A stretch of 64,000 nt of DNA from Ascaphus truei (GCA_036426205.1 CM071568.1:54559575-54623574), one strand, 5' to 3'; shown: positions 1 through 10,762, numbered from the stretch's first letter. Numbers and translations: made by a program. Notes: generated from the letters alone by a model not told the origin.

Positions 1-26
1 CTCCAGTCCCTGCTAGGTACATAGCA

Positions 27-491
27 ACAAAGAAAAAGGTAGAAGCGCAGTCAGTATAGGGTTGAGGTCAAAATATAACTTTATTAAAAACCTCTAGTCC
101 CAGGCAGAACCTCTAGGACAACAACAGCATAAGAATTAATGCATATAATATTATTAAAAAAAAGAAAAAACTATGTGGTTGAAGCTGTTTGCAATTGCCC
201 TTGATGGGTCTCCAAGGGGTTAAAAACGGGAGTAGCCTGATGATAAATCTCAGTCCTGCGATCTGTGCACTGCCCGGGCAGATTTAGGAAAAAAGAGGGG
301 GTACCCCAGGGCTGAGGCAATGCTCAAAATGCTCACCCTTAATCCACTTTGATATGTTGGTGTCCTGTAATCCTCCTTGCTCCTTAAAATTCGCTCCGTA
401 GCAAGCTGTTCAGATGCGCTGATTGCGCTTGGTAGCAGACAGCCCTCTACTCACAACCCTATACTGACTGCGCTTCTAACCTTTTCTTTGT
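27..491. mobile_element. Non-autonomous DNA transposon (MITE-like)
   Basis: The two ends are inverted copies of about 38 bp: the left arm at 27-65 and the right arm at 452-491 share the core AGAAGCGCAGTCAGTATAGG. The interior (66-451) has no long open frame. The superfamily is not clear and no target duplication was recognised next to the arms. Confidence 0.6.
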
Positions 492-854
492 TTACAAAAT
501 ACATACATGTATGATTATAAACACGAATCATCACATCGGTTACACAACATCGTTCTCCTGTCACGCTCTTTCACGCTTTCTCACTCTCTCTCACTCTCAA
601 TAGAGAGACTGCATTTAGCATAAAAATTAGCAAAGCCTAGAGATAAGGTAGGTACATGAATTTAGCAAATAATTAAGCGGGCTTTCCACCTTACAAAAAT
701 CTGCTCTTACAGTATAGAGCGGGGTGAGCAAACTTTTTATGCTGAGCCCCCTTTTTATCCAGAAATTTCTCGGGCCCCCCTGCCTGAGTAATCAAAATCA
801 CATGAAAAAAAAACCCTTATTAAACGGTTATACAATGTATACAAATATGTCTAA

Positions 855-1099
855 GGCCGCGCATATTATGCCGCGACGGCGACGCTAGCGAAAGTTGTAT
901 TTCGCTTTGCGGAGGCGGCGTGGGCGACCAGGCCATGATTGGTTCAGGGCTGTACATGAGGCAACAGCACCTAAAAAATCAAATATGCGCTGCTTCAAAA
1001 AAATCGCATCGCCACATCACGCTTACTATAAAGCGCACGCCGCGGCGACAATGCATTGTTTTCGGGGCGACGCGCGTCGCTGGCACTATAAGCGCAGCC
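855..1099. mobile_element. PIF/Harbinger-like MITE nested in the hAT-like element
   Basis: A 245-bp unit with terminal inverted repeats (GGCCGCGCATATTATGCC at the left; GGCTGCGCTTATAGTGCC at the right in reverse complement) and a TAA duplication on both sides (852-854 and 1100-1102). A 3-bp TWA duplication is typical of PIF/Harbinger. It is GC-rich compared with its surroundings and has no transposase. Confidence 0.65.
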
Positions 1100-1440
1100 T
1101 AAATAATACCTTACTTCAACAGCGCGCTCTTGCAAAATTAGGCTGCTGCCGCTGAGAACGGTGACATCCCAACTCTCCAAGCATGGCACAGGGTGTCCTG
1201 CTAATTTGCAAGCACGAGCGGGGGAAGTGTTTACACTTTTTTTTTATTATTCTGTACATTCATAGTATGATGATATAGTGGCAGCCTACCCTTTCACTTG
1301 CAGAGGATCGCAGCGAAGCAGGTTGCCAGAGGAGGAGAGCAGGAACACAGCGCTATTGTAGGGCAGACACCGGAAGAGGGGCGTTTTACATACCAGTGTG
1401 GAGCGTGCTCCTCCCCTGTACCTCCGAATCACGTTGCCCC

Positions 1441-1720
1441 CCCCCCCTTCAGTTTGTGCAGCTGCATTCAATCACAACCAACACACAGACAGACAACCAA
1501 CAGACACGCACACAAAAACACCCACTCAAATCACAACCAAAACACCCACACACTCAATCACAACACAACACACAACCAATAATCACAACCAGACACACAA
1601 CACTCAATCACAACACACACAAACACTGCAGTCTGAATAGAGACATATATATCTATCTCTCTCGTATAGATATAGACATAAACATACATATAGATATATA
1701 TATACACACAAACACGGTGG
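1441..1720. repeat. CA-rich and AT-rich low-complexity stretch
   Basis: A C-run, then imperfect CA/CACAA repeats, then ATAG/ATATA repeats. Both strands are open over this stretch only because the composition lacks stop codons. Confidence 0.7.
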
Positions 1721-2077
1721 GTGGGGGGAGAGAGAGGATAACTAAGACTGCTCAGGTCCCCCCATGTGCTGCAGAAAATGGGCAGGTAACAGACAAGGAG
1801 GAGGGCTTGTCTGTGTGCAGCAGGAAGGCCCCGGAGCAAGGCCCGCCCCCTCGACACACAGCAGAGAAACTGGAAGAGCAGCCTTGCACGGAGCTTCTGG
1901 CCGGCCGTGCAAGCCTCTCCCGCCCCAAGGTTTCCCCGCATGAGCCCGCCCCCCCCCCCTAAATAATTCTTGCGCCCCCAGTTGCGCACCGCTGGTATGA
2001 GTGTAATGTTAGATTGCTGTCGGAAATAACTGAACATAAAACAACAAAACATACCTGACCAGTACATACATACGATA

Positions 2078-2547
2078 AGGTATTAATCTTTATTCATATA
2101 GCACCATTTATGTACATAGCGTGTCACAGAAGAATACTGTGACATAATATAACACATAATGGGGAACAAAGCGTTTTCAGAACAAAAAGGGAACATTAGG
2201 GAACGTTAGCACTGTTTGATAATAAACCACGTTAGGGTGCCAATATATTCATAAACGAATCCTGTTCATAAATGTCTATATGAGAAACTGTGCCCTTTAG
2301 ATCGATTTTAATTATTAATTTTATAAATATACATGCAACTCTATAAAATATTGACAAATCAAACCTAAATTTGTGTTACTATTAAATAAAAAGAAATATG
2401 TAGTTTGTTGTGTATGTACCAGCAGAGATTAAATAATGGTTATACTGTATGTAGCTGATTGTTTCACACAACGGTTTACAACTTAAACACACAGAGTAGT
2501 AACGGCACTAATGTGATGGAGGTATAAGTTTATATTGATGTCTGGCA
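2078..2547. other. AT-rich stretch, no gene seen
   Basis: It opens with a phrase (TTTATTCATATAGCACCA, then TGTACATAGCG) of the kind seen in dispersed amphibian repeats, then becomes plain AT-rich sequence. No exon-like frame or structured repeat was recognised. Confidence 0.3.
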
Positions 2548-2641
2548 TTAGACTATATGTATATATGTATTATTATATGTACATGTAGAGGTATCAGTAC
2601 ATGTAGCGGTATCAGTACCGTGTTGCCGAGCTTCAATAATC

Positions 2642-3804
2642 AAAAATAAATAGATGATACCGTTCTGTGGCCAACGAAATGCTTTTATTTGTGCGAGCTT
2701 TCGAGATACACTGATTCTTCTTCCGGCGATGTTACAATGAATGAAGCAAGGATAACTTAAAAACAGTGTCTCTTGGAATGTATCTGTGCTTGTCCTTCCC
2801 TGGTGTGGATGTTTTATGGCTAGAGGTGTCAAAGGGTAACTGAAAGCAAGTGAAGAAAGAGTGTGTATGTGTATCAGTGTGAATAAAAATGAATGGAGAG
2901 CCCACAGTTATAAACAGTGCTCTACACAAGGTGTGTGTGGAGTGAGAGGGATAAAATGGGTGGGTGGGTGTGGAAATGTGAGAGTTTGTAGCACAACTAA
3001 AAGTGTGTGTGGATACTATGTGGTCCCTATTGGTGTATATGGATGGAAAATAAGGAGTATTAGTATGTGTGGAGAGACAGCGTGTGTGTGCATACATATA
3101 GCACAGTATGTAAAGACATGGCTTTAGCGCTCATGGGACGAGAGTTCGCTAGTGTCAGTAATGACTCATAAAATTTCGATCTCTGTTTAGGCCACTGCTA
3201 AGTGTTCAGAACAGTTGCATAAATTTGTATTCATGCAAACCGTCTCTCTTTCGGGGTTTTAAGATTACCTTGAGTATGGCAACCCTCAGATCGTTATCTT
3301 ATGGCCAGAGTCAGAGAAATGTTCGCCAACAGGACTGTCTCTTGTTCCGGTGTGATGCTTGTGGCGATGCAGGTTCATTCTCTTGTTTAGCCTGTCCTGT
3401 CTCACCTCTGTAGTAGCAGCCCCTGGGCATTTCATGCACATGATGAGGTACACGACATTGCTGAGGAACAGGTGAACCTCCTCTGATTTTGTATTCCGCT
3501 TTTGTGTGGTATTTTTATTGTGTCCGTGTGTAGAGCATTGCGCAGGTTTTGATCTTGGGTCCTGGCATGGTTTTGTCCCGCATTCAGTTGTACTGCTGAA
3601 CACTTTGACACCTCTAGCCATAAAACACATCCACGGGAGGGGAAGGACAAGCAAGATAACATCTCAAGAGACACTGTTTTTAAGTTATCCTTGCTTCATT
3701 CATTGTAACATCGCCAAAGAAGATAAAAGATAAGTGTATCTCGAAAGCTCGCACAAATAAAAGCATTTCGTTAGCCACAGAACGGTATATATCTATTTAT
3801 TTTT
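2642..3804 (-). mobile_element. Penelope-like element remnant with inverted flanking arms
   Basis: Arms of about 190 bp lie at 2642-2834 and 3602-3804 in opposite orientation. They share the phrases GAAAGCTCGCACAAATAAAA and CCATAAAACA. Between them, on the minus strand, is the end of a Penelope-type GIY-YIG frame (3286-3654) followed by a long 3' tail. Penelope-like elements are known for terminal repeats (pLTRs) that may be direct or inverted, which fits this layout. The reverse transcriptase part is absent, so the copy is 5'-truncated and dead. Confidence 0.65.
3286..3654 (-). pseudogene. Penelope GIY-YIG endonuclease domain, decayed
   Basis: The minus-strand translation contains NVVYLIMCMKCPGA, then a damaged segment where the YIGET motif should be, then LNKRMNLHRHKHHTGTRD and SPVGEHFSDSGHKITI. 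This order (VVYLI, CxxC, RMNxHR, PVGEHF, GH) is that of the C-terminal GIY-YIG nuclease of Penelope-like retroelements, which nicks DNA for target-primed reverse transcription. Loss of the second YIG motif and the lack of any upstream reverse transcriptase mark it as a fragment. An initiator codon is not expected here, because the domain is internal to a larger protein. Confidence 0.75.
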
Positions 3805-3875
3805 TTATATATAGTATATATATGTATATATATATAATATATATATATAATATATATGTGTGCAAATCACTTTCT
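3780..3875. repeat. AT dinucleotide-rich stretch
   Basis: Alternating TATATA sequence directly after the right arm of the Penelope-like remnant. Confidence 0.7.
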
Positions 3876-4380
3876 AAAATATTGTATATTTTACATCTGA
3901 CATATTACCAAGAGTAAATTTCTCACTCATTTTTTTTTTTTTAATTACAGGTACAATCCCAAATCAGTCAAAAGAAGACGGTAACAAGTACAGTAATTCA
4001 AGTCTGGTTCATGCAACAACACTAAATAAAATTGCATGTATTATACATGTTTGAATATAGATTCCTTGAAATTGCCAGTATAAAAATACTTCAGTCTCAC
4101 TTGTGAACTAATCCTATAACTGTCCTTATGTCATTTCCAAATGTAAATAATTATTAAAACAAAATTAAAAAAATATTCCAACGTAGGCTATGTTTTCGTG
4201 TTTATTTTTTATGGGAGACAACAATCGTCCATTGCAGTACAAGCCGAAGCAGTTTGAGTACAGTATAAATGAAAAAATACCAAATCTTCAGTAGCAAAAA
4301 AGTAGAACGTGAGTCTAACTGCAGCACCGTGGCAGAAATTGTAGCCAATACAAAATGATGGTGACTTCAGCAACTGATGA
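3876..4380. other. Unique AT-rich spacer, no gene seen
   Basis: No long open frame, inverted repeat or recognisable element was found between the Penelope-like remnant and the minisatellite. Confidence 0.4.
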
Positions 4381-4387
4381 TTGTAAA

Positions 4388-5165
4388 AGGAGGAGCCCTA
4401 GAGTGGCTGGGGTTTGTGGTGTGGGGGAAGCATAGAGTGGCGGGGGTTTGTGGTGTGGGGGAGCCAGAGAGTGGTGCTGGGGTGGGTGGTGTGGGGGAAC
4501 CAGAGAGTGGCTAGGGTTTGGTGGGTGGAGTAGCCAGAGAGTGGCTGGGGTTTGTCGTGTGGGGGAACCAGAGAGTGGCTAGGGTTTGTGCGGTGGAGTA
4601 GCCAGAGAGTGGCTGGGGTTTGTGGTGTGGGGGAACCAGAGAGTGGCTAGGGTTTGTGGGGTGGAGTAGCCAGAGAGTGGCTGGGGTTTGTGGTGTGGGG
4701 AAACCAGAGTGGCTAGGGTTTGTGGTGTGGGGAAGCAGAGAGTGGCTAGGGTTTGTGGTGTGGAGGAGCCAGAGAGTGGCTATGGTTTGTGGTGTGGGGG
4801 AGCCAGAGAGTGGCTGGGGTTTGTGGTGTGGAGTAGCCAGAGAGTGGCTAGGGTTTGTGGTGTGGTGTGGAGAGAGGTGGCGGAGGGGTGGGGTGTGGGG
4901 GAACAAGAGAGTGGGAGGTTTGTGGTGTAGAGGAGTCAGAGAGTGGCTAGGGTTTGTGGTGTGGTGTGGGTTAGCCAGAGAGTGGCTGGGGTTTGTGGTT
5001 GTGGGGTGGCTGGGGTTTGTGGTGTGGGGTAGGCAGAGAATGGCTGGGGTTTGTGGTGTGGAGGAGCCAGAGTGTGGCTGGGGTTTGTGGTGTGGGGTAG
5101 CCAGAGAGTGGCTGGGGTTTGGGGTAGCCAGAGAGTGGATAGGGTTTGTGGTGTGGGATTACAAA
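4388..5165. repeat. G-rich minisatellite, period about 34-35 bp
   Basis: More than twenty imperfect copies of a unit built on GTGGCTGGGGTTTGTGGTGT followed by GGGGGAGCCAGAGA. Units vary by small indels and by C/A changes in GGCTGGGG versus GGCTAGGG. All runs of three or more G are on the plus strand. The long open frames on both strands result from the repeat and are not genes. Confidence 0.95.
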
Positions 5166-5302
5166 AAATGAAATGGGGGGAGGGCTAGAGACTTGTTCAC
5201 TGATATGCAGCAGACACATGGACGATGATAACGTGCATGGAAGGTGAGTGCTGTGAGGCTTGATAATTAACAGATACTGTTTCCATCTCTCATGTACACT
5301 TT

Positions 5303-5373
<71 letters not shown>

Positions 5374-5400
5374 TGTGTGTGTGTGTGTGGGGTGTGGGTA
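5303..5400. repeat. (TG)n microsatellite
   Basis: Nearly pure TG repeats with a few GG interruptions, next to the palindromic element at 5439-5908. Confidence 0.95.
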
Positions 5401-5438
5401 TGTGTATAGGTTATATATTACCCAATAAAGAAAATCAT

Positions 5439-5908
5439 CACTTGTGAGACACTTTACATGTCTTAGACAGGTCTGCAACCCTGCCTTTCAACCATTATCA
5501 CCCATGCTTCCACTGCAGCAAGGGATTCTGGAAATGACATGCAAATGAGCACACGTGTCACCTTTTGTCTGAAATCCATTTACATGGAACCCATATAAGC
5601 AAATGCTCTGCTGTTCACACAGCTTTTAAGAGACAGCATGGGATAAAGATTAAAAATTAAGGTTGAAAAAAGTCTGAGAGTGGGTTTCACTGGTTTTGCA
5701 TCAATCCCATACTGTGCTTAAAAGCATTTGCTTATATGGGTTCCAGCATGATGATTGGATTTCAGGCAAAGGTGGACACATTGTGTGCTCATTTGCATGT
5801 ATTTCCCAGAACCCCTTGTTGCAGTCGAAGCACTATGCTGGGGTGTAATGGTGAAAGGCAGGGTTGCAGACCTGTCTAAGACATGTGATGTGAATGTGCC
5901 ACAAGTGA
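5439..5908. mobile_element. Palindromic non-autonomous element with ATGCAAAT boxes
   Basis: The left arm (5439-5605) and right arm (5722-5908) are inverted copies. Both carry GGTTGCAGACCTGTCTAAGACA, written here as the shared core CAGACCTGTCTAAGACA, and an ATGCAAATGAGCACAC box. The centre (5606-5721) is not paired. Related fragments lie at 33655-34045 and 38432-38530. The two sides end in TG microsatellites. It has the architecture of a MITE, but the terminal duplication cannot be read through the microsatellites. Confidence 0.65.
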
Positions 5909-5917
5909 TATTCTTGT

Positions 5918-5940
5918 ATTGTGTGTGTGTGTGTGGTGTG

Positions 5941-6008
<68 letters not shown>
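5918..6008. repeat. (GT)n microsatellite
   Basis: About 40 GT units, nearly uninterrupted, on the right side of the palindromic element. Confidence 0.95.
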
Positions 6009-6011
<3 letters not shown>

Positions 6012-6055
6012 ATATATATATATTACACACACAGTCACTCACTCACAGTGTGTGT

Positions 6056-6440
6056 GTATTCCCAAGAGGTACATGAGTATTTTCTTTCTAGCAATCTGTT
6101 TTTATCTGCACAGGCCCAGTCGGCCCATTCCTGCGCTGGTACAGTAATCCATTATTACACTTGATGTGTCAATAACTAACTCTAAATTCAATTGGATACA
6201 CACTCCAACTTTTTCAGCAGTGCTCAGTTTTTTTTTTAAAAATGTATTTATTTTTTTATTCATGAACTATGCCATTATAGACATTATTATGCTGTGATGT
6301 TCTGTGCGTGCTGTTCTACTATTAGTCCATATTATGCATGAGTACTTTGACATTGCGGCCCCATATTGCGCTGACTGCATTGCCCCGTAGTCTCTCAACA
6401 TTGCATTTTCATTCTAATCATCCTTTTTTTTCTTTGCATA
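6056..6440. repeat. Dispersed repeat, copy 1 (relative at 24699-25130)
   Basis: It shares several phrases with 24699-25130: CCCAGTCGGCCCATTCCTGC, CAGCAGTGCTCAGTT, TGAACTATGCCA and TTCTGTGCGTGC. The order of blocks differs between the copies, and one block (around the ACACTTGATGTGTCA phrase) is inverted. The family is unknown. Confidence 0.55.
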
Positions 6441-7270
6441 GAAAGTCAGCCCAGTATATATTACATATTCACATTAATATACACACGTACATACACATTT
6501 TGTTTTTTAATTAAAAAACATGGGGTAGATCGAAAAATCTGAATTTGTTGAGTACAAGTCTATTCGTGTTTAACCATTTTGCACAGATGGGTGCCTGTAG
6601 CATAAATTGCATTCAGGTGGTGTTTTTGTTTTGGGGTTTTTTTCAGGAACATTAAATGAATACAGTACATGAAGTTTACAGTCCAAATAATGTCAACAAG
6701 ACAAATTTCCATATTACAAAAATGAAATGCTTTGTACTGAACAACCAGAGGAAAAGGACCTCGGGCATAGTGGTAGCCAAACAATTAACAGAGTTAACTA
6801 CTGCTGTTAATTTATAGGAAGAAGTATGAAAAGAAGGGAGTAATGACATACACACACACCCCTTTGTCTGCAGGTAGTGTTGATAGTGTAAAGAGAGGCA
6901 ACAAAATTGTGCATGGTTTAGATTGAGTGATGATGCATGTAATATGTACCTGACATAGATATATATTTATTCAAATGAGTATATACTGTATATCCACACA
7001 CATGAAAGGGCATGCTATGTAGTAAAGTAGAGGTACAAAGCGTGGATGAGTGCTCAAAATAAAATCCACAATTTGTAGGCACAGGTGAATCAATATTCAA
7101 TATAGTAAATGAGTATCCATAAAGCAAATTCAATTGACCGGTAATCCCTGAAAACCGAGGAAAAGTGAAGGGATCACCACCCCTCAGTTTCATTGGGAAT
7201 GTCCGCTTAACATGGAAAATATAGGACTCACCGTCACCTCCTCTCAGTTTGGATAGACGTGCTGCTGCTG
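6441..7270. other. No gene seen
   Basis: AT-rich sequence with short open frames only. The right part leads into the fold-back repeat at 7280. Confidence 0.4.
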
Positions 7271-7512
7271 ATGAAAGATCCAAATACAAGTGAGAAGTAG
7301 AGCACAGCCAAAGAGAAGCAAGGACAGGCTCCAATAAATGCAAAAAAATATTTAATGGAGTAACCAAAGCATAGAGGATAAACCTGAACCATCCAGTTTC
7401 AAAACATTTTTCGGAGTGTCCTTCTGATGGGGTCAATAACTAACTTTTCTTTTTTGGGGATCGAACAGGTCCATTAGAAGGCAAGAGGGGGTGACCATGT
7501 GAACCTATATGA

Positions 7513-7562
7513 CCGCAGGGAAGCGTAATGGATTTTCATTTTGAGAACACGCTTCCCTGCGG
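7513..7562. other. Perfect 14-bp stem hairpin
   Basis: CCGCAGGGAAGCGT at 7513-7526 is exactly complementary to 7549-7562, with a 22-nt loop between. It lies in the loop of the fold-back repeat and its function is unknown. Confidence 0.8.
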
Positions 7563-8521
7563 GGATGAATGTAGATTGGAATCTTGGTCATTTTCTGAAA
7601 CAGACAATCAGTTTAATTTTTTCAGTTATTCATTTCAATTTTATACTTTTGCATTTAAACTTGATATAGATTTATTAGTGTGTTAGTAACATTTCATTTA
7701 TGCAACTAAAAAAAATTTCATTATCACTTTTATATGATTTTTTTTCATTATCACTCATATGAAGATATGCTTTCACTTTTTTTCAATTATGGTAGGATCT
7801 TTTGTTGAGTTTTTTTTAATTATTATCCTTAAGAGGTTATATTTAATGTTGAATTTATCAAGATTAAATTTGTATTATATGTTTTTATTATTTAGTAGTG
7901 ATATTGTGTTTATATAGTCATTCTTTGTTGTTGTTTTTTTTCAATTTGAGCAAATAATTCTTATTTTATATTCATTAATTAACTGATGAATCACCATTAA
8001 ATTAGTATGAGGATTTTTTGCTAAACACACATGTAATTGTAATTTTCTTTGTTTTTAAACTTATCATGGTTCTTCTTTATGCCTTTTTATTAGGTTTTTG
8101 TGTGCTTATGTTTGTGCAGTCCTTTTAATTTGTGTCAAGTTATGAATGTTGTATTGTTTATGTTGTTGCAAGGTTCTTTTAATTGCATCATTTCATTCTT
8201 GGTGTTCTGTATTAACTATTGGTTCTCTTCACGCCAGGGATGTGGTTTGGTGGTCTCCTCCTCCTTGTCTAGTACAGCGAGGGGCGGACTTAATCCGGTC
8301 ATGCACCTGGAGACACCGATATCTTGGTACAGGTTTGCCTTTGTTTCTCTTTTTACCCTTGTGCGTCTCCGTCTCCACTTCTCTCCCGGAGCAGCGCTGA
8401 CGTCAGGGGACCCTACTGAATGGTGCGCATGCGTACCGGAATGTACGTCATGACGCTGTTTTGGTGCGAAATGGAGAACGGGTTTCAGCTTTAAAAAGGG
8501 ACTGCCAGACATTTGTATTTT

Positions 8522-8562
8522 ACTCCTTGCTAAAGAACTTCCAGTTCAAAACGCGTAGGAGG
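8522..8562 (+). ncRNA. Degenerate hammerhead-ribozyme-like motif
   Basis: The parts come in hammerhead order. CTCC (8523-8526) pairs with GGAG (8558-8561) as stem I. GAAC (8535-8538) pairs with GTTC (8544-8547) as stem II. ACGCGT at 8551-8556 is the palindromic stem III position. The CUGANGA core is damaged (TTGCTAA) and GAAA reads AAAA, so it should be inactive. An inverted, more degenerate partner lies at about 7399-7433 on the minus strand. Confidence 0.45.
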
Positions 8563-8689
8563 TTATCCTCTGTTTTGGTTGCTCCATTAAATATTTTTTG
8601 GCATTTATTGGATCCTCTCCTTGCTCCTTTTTGGCTGTGCTCTACTTCTCATTTGTATTTACATAGTAAAGTACAATTTTAATACATTA

Positions 8690-9904
8690 TTGTAAAAATG
8701 ATAAAATATTGCACTCAAGGGTGTGATTAAAAGCGATTTGAAAGCAGGACTTTCAGTCTCTGCTGAGATACTCTGGAGAGGGATATGCACAGTGGTGATC
8801 AAACTCTGCAGGGAGAATGCCTACATAGATATTTCTGCATTCACAGATTTTTTGCACCTTTTGTGTGCAATATTTTATTCATTCTTTTTATTATGTATTA
8901 AAATGGTACTTTGACCAATTCCAATCTAAAGCGCATGCTCCATGGTAAACTGAAGCAGCTGCTGAAGACTCTGGACTGTTTTGAACTTTGTGAATTTTTA
9001 AAGGGAACACTCCTACAAATCACTATTTTTTCATTGAATTATAACTTTGAGGCACCTCCTTTTATATAAAAAAAAAGATATACACCTATCGCTTAGTTTT
9101 TTTGGAGAGGTTGAATACACCCACAATTTTATTTCAGTGAAAAATGTGGTTAACATTTTGTATTTGGTAGAAGCACACTATTTAGTGCCTCCAATAGGAT
9201 TGTATTTGGTGTGTCTGTATACACCACAGAGCAAAAAAGAATTGAAACCCGCTCAACCTAAATTGACCAAAGGTCAAAAAACAGATTGGTGCAAAAGGGT
9301 AAGTAAATGGGCAACAAAAGGAGGAAAAACCAGGTGGAGCAAAGGCACTGCCACCCGGTAAGTCCCTTTATAATGCACTCAAGATCTGTGGAGGGAGACT
9401 GCCCTGTCTAATTAGAGATATACAGGCGGAGTCAATAATCTGGTCCTATATGTAGTGAGGAATGGGTAAATTAAAACCAAATTTATTAGGTATATATTAA
9501 AATATCGGAACCAGATAGGTACAGAGTGAGTGCTATAAATGCCTAGAAATAAGTAATGCTATATCCATAAAGTGAAAATGTAACTATAATGATGAAAGCC
9601 GGTGTAGTCAGCGCAACCGGCAGGGCATCCTGTAGAAGCCCAGGTAAGTGGGTGCAGACAAATCGAGTAACAACTTGCTGACAAGTGCTTCTAATGAACG
9701 TCACATACAGTGCCAACAATAAACCATGTCAATAAAGTCGATTGTGATGGTTGCGTAATTCTTGCCTTGAGCCAGTAATGAGAACCTGCATATGTAAATG
9801 CGCAAACATCCAATAATGATGGTAAGTAACCACTGCTCACCCTACATAATAGCCGTGTTATCCTATAAAGGAACATAGACAGTAGATGGGTGAATAAATG
9901 AATA
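8690..9904. other. No gene seen; flank of the LTR element
   Basis: AT-rich repeat-like sequence. The open frame at 9047-9361 has no recognisable domain. The LTR retrotransposon is inserted after 9908, so 9440-9908 and 15042 onward were once contiguous. Confidence 0.35.
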
Positions 9905-9908
9905 CACA

Positions 9909-10742
9909 TGTAGCCATGCATAATAATGACTGCGTACATCTTCCCTGTTGGCAGTAGTCCGGTAAGTACAGGCCTGCCAACAGTAGTTATGGAGGTTTTC
10001 CCTCACACCCTGGGGTGGTGCCCTGTGTAAGGAGGGAGTCGCTGTATGCTCTGAGTCCCTGGATAGTGACATCAGAGATGCGCCTGCCCCCTGAGGTATA
10101 AGGGCACAGCACTGTCAGTTAGTTGTTGTTAGCCAGCAGTTGTGTGAAGCAGCTGGTAAAATGTATGCTCCTGCATAAGGATTGGAGGAATACTTTTGTG
10201 ACCCTAGTGCTGTAACTAGCGGTAGCAGAGTGACCAATCAAGTCTGTCTAAGCCACACTGTGTCCAGGGACCTGGCGCAGTGGTGATCTCCCTAGGAGAA
10301 AGGGAATCCCACTTCAAACGGGAGGGCGTACCTGGCAAAGGGACAGCACGGAGAGATGTGCACTAGAGCCCAGCTGCATGGGGCATCTGCTACTCCCAAT
10401 CCACAATAAAGATGCCATGTTCAAGATATCCCCGCTGTGTGAGTGTGAGATTTACTCTGCAGTGGCAGTCACCACCGAGAAGGAGTTCCTCACCAGGACA
10501 TCTCCCTGCGGAAGCATAGATCCTATGAGGTGGAGGGCGCGTGCACATGAAGTAAGTTGGACTCGTAACCACTACCTCAGAATACCCTGTCCTGCTGCTC
10601 TCCTATATAACACCAAGCGGGAGACTCAGGAGTCCTGTTACTTGCAGGTGCACCACCACACACGACCTTGTAATGGGGACCGGTTAGACTACACGGGCAA
10701 TGTGAGATTGGGTGGGTCAGACAGGGGGGTCCAGCCGTTACA
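9909..10742 (+). repeat. 5' LTR of the non-autonomous element
   Basis: 834 bp, ending where similarity to the 3' copy stops. A TATA-like box (TATAAG, 10097-10102) and AATAAA (10405-10410) suggest the U3-R-U5 layout. Compared with the 3' copy many differences are single-base insertions or deletions. Confidence 0.92.
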
Positions 10743-10744
10743 AT

Positions 10745-10762
10745 TGGAGGCGCTGCTGAGAG
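10745..10762 (+). other. Primer-binding-like site
   Basis: Two bases after the 5' LTR the sequence reads TGGAGGCGCTGCTGAGAG. TGG is complementary to a tRNA CCA end. The rest is a near but not exact match to the 3' end of a vertebrate tRNA-Thr as I recall it, so the tRNA is tentative. Confidence 0.55.

Larger units (their letters stand above)
715..1994. mobile_element. hAT-like non-autonomous element
   Basis: The left end (715-737) reads like a hAT terminus, with GAGCGGGGTGAGCAAACT. The right end, read in reverse complement from 1994, begins CAGCGGTGCGCAAC, the usual hAT style of short imperfect terminal repeat. An 8-bp target duplication is not preserved. The interior has a GC-rich right half, a CA-rich stretch and a nested MITE at 855-1099. 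The open frames inside are low-complexity and are not treated as genes. Confidence 0.5.
7280..8665. mobile_element. Fold-back repeat with hammerhead-like arms
   Basis: Left arm (about 7280-7440) and right arm (about 8470-8665) are inverted copies. Both contain CAAATACAAGTGAGAAGTAG-type and GGCTGTGCTCTACTTCTCA-type sequence (reverse complements of each other) and an AATGGAG/CTCCATT block. Each arm also holds a degenerate hammerhead-like motif. The loop (7441-8470) is AT-rich and has a strong small hairpin at 7513-7562. The design matches the larger fold-back at 50487-53577, so this is probably a relative of Penelope-type terminal repeats. That link is inference. Confidence 0.5.

Noticed and set aside
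715..2002. 8-bp target duplication for the hAT-like element
   Set aside because: The bases next to the two ends do not match, so the ends or the duplication have decayed.
1396..2067. Long open frames of 169-188 codons on both strands
   Set aside because: They run through CA, TA and C-rich low-complexity sequence inside a hAT-like element; composition removes stop codons and no domain is seen.
4511..5219. Frames of up to 183 codons on both strands in the minisatellite
   Set aside because: They are translations of the 34-35 bp unit; both strands are equally open.
7513..7562. Helitron 3' hairpin
   Set aside because: The loop of 22 nt is too long and no CTRR-type end follows.
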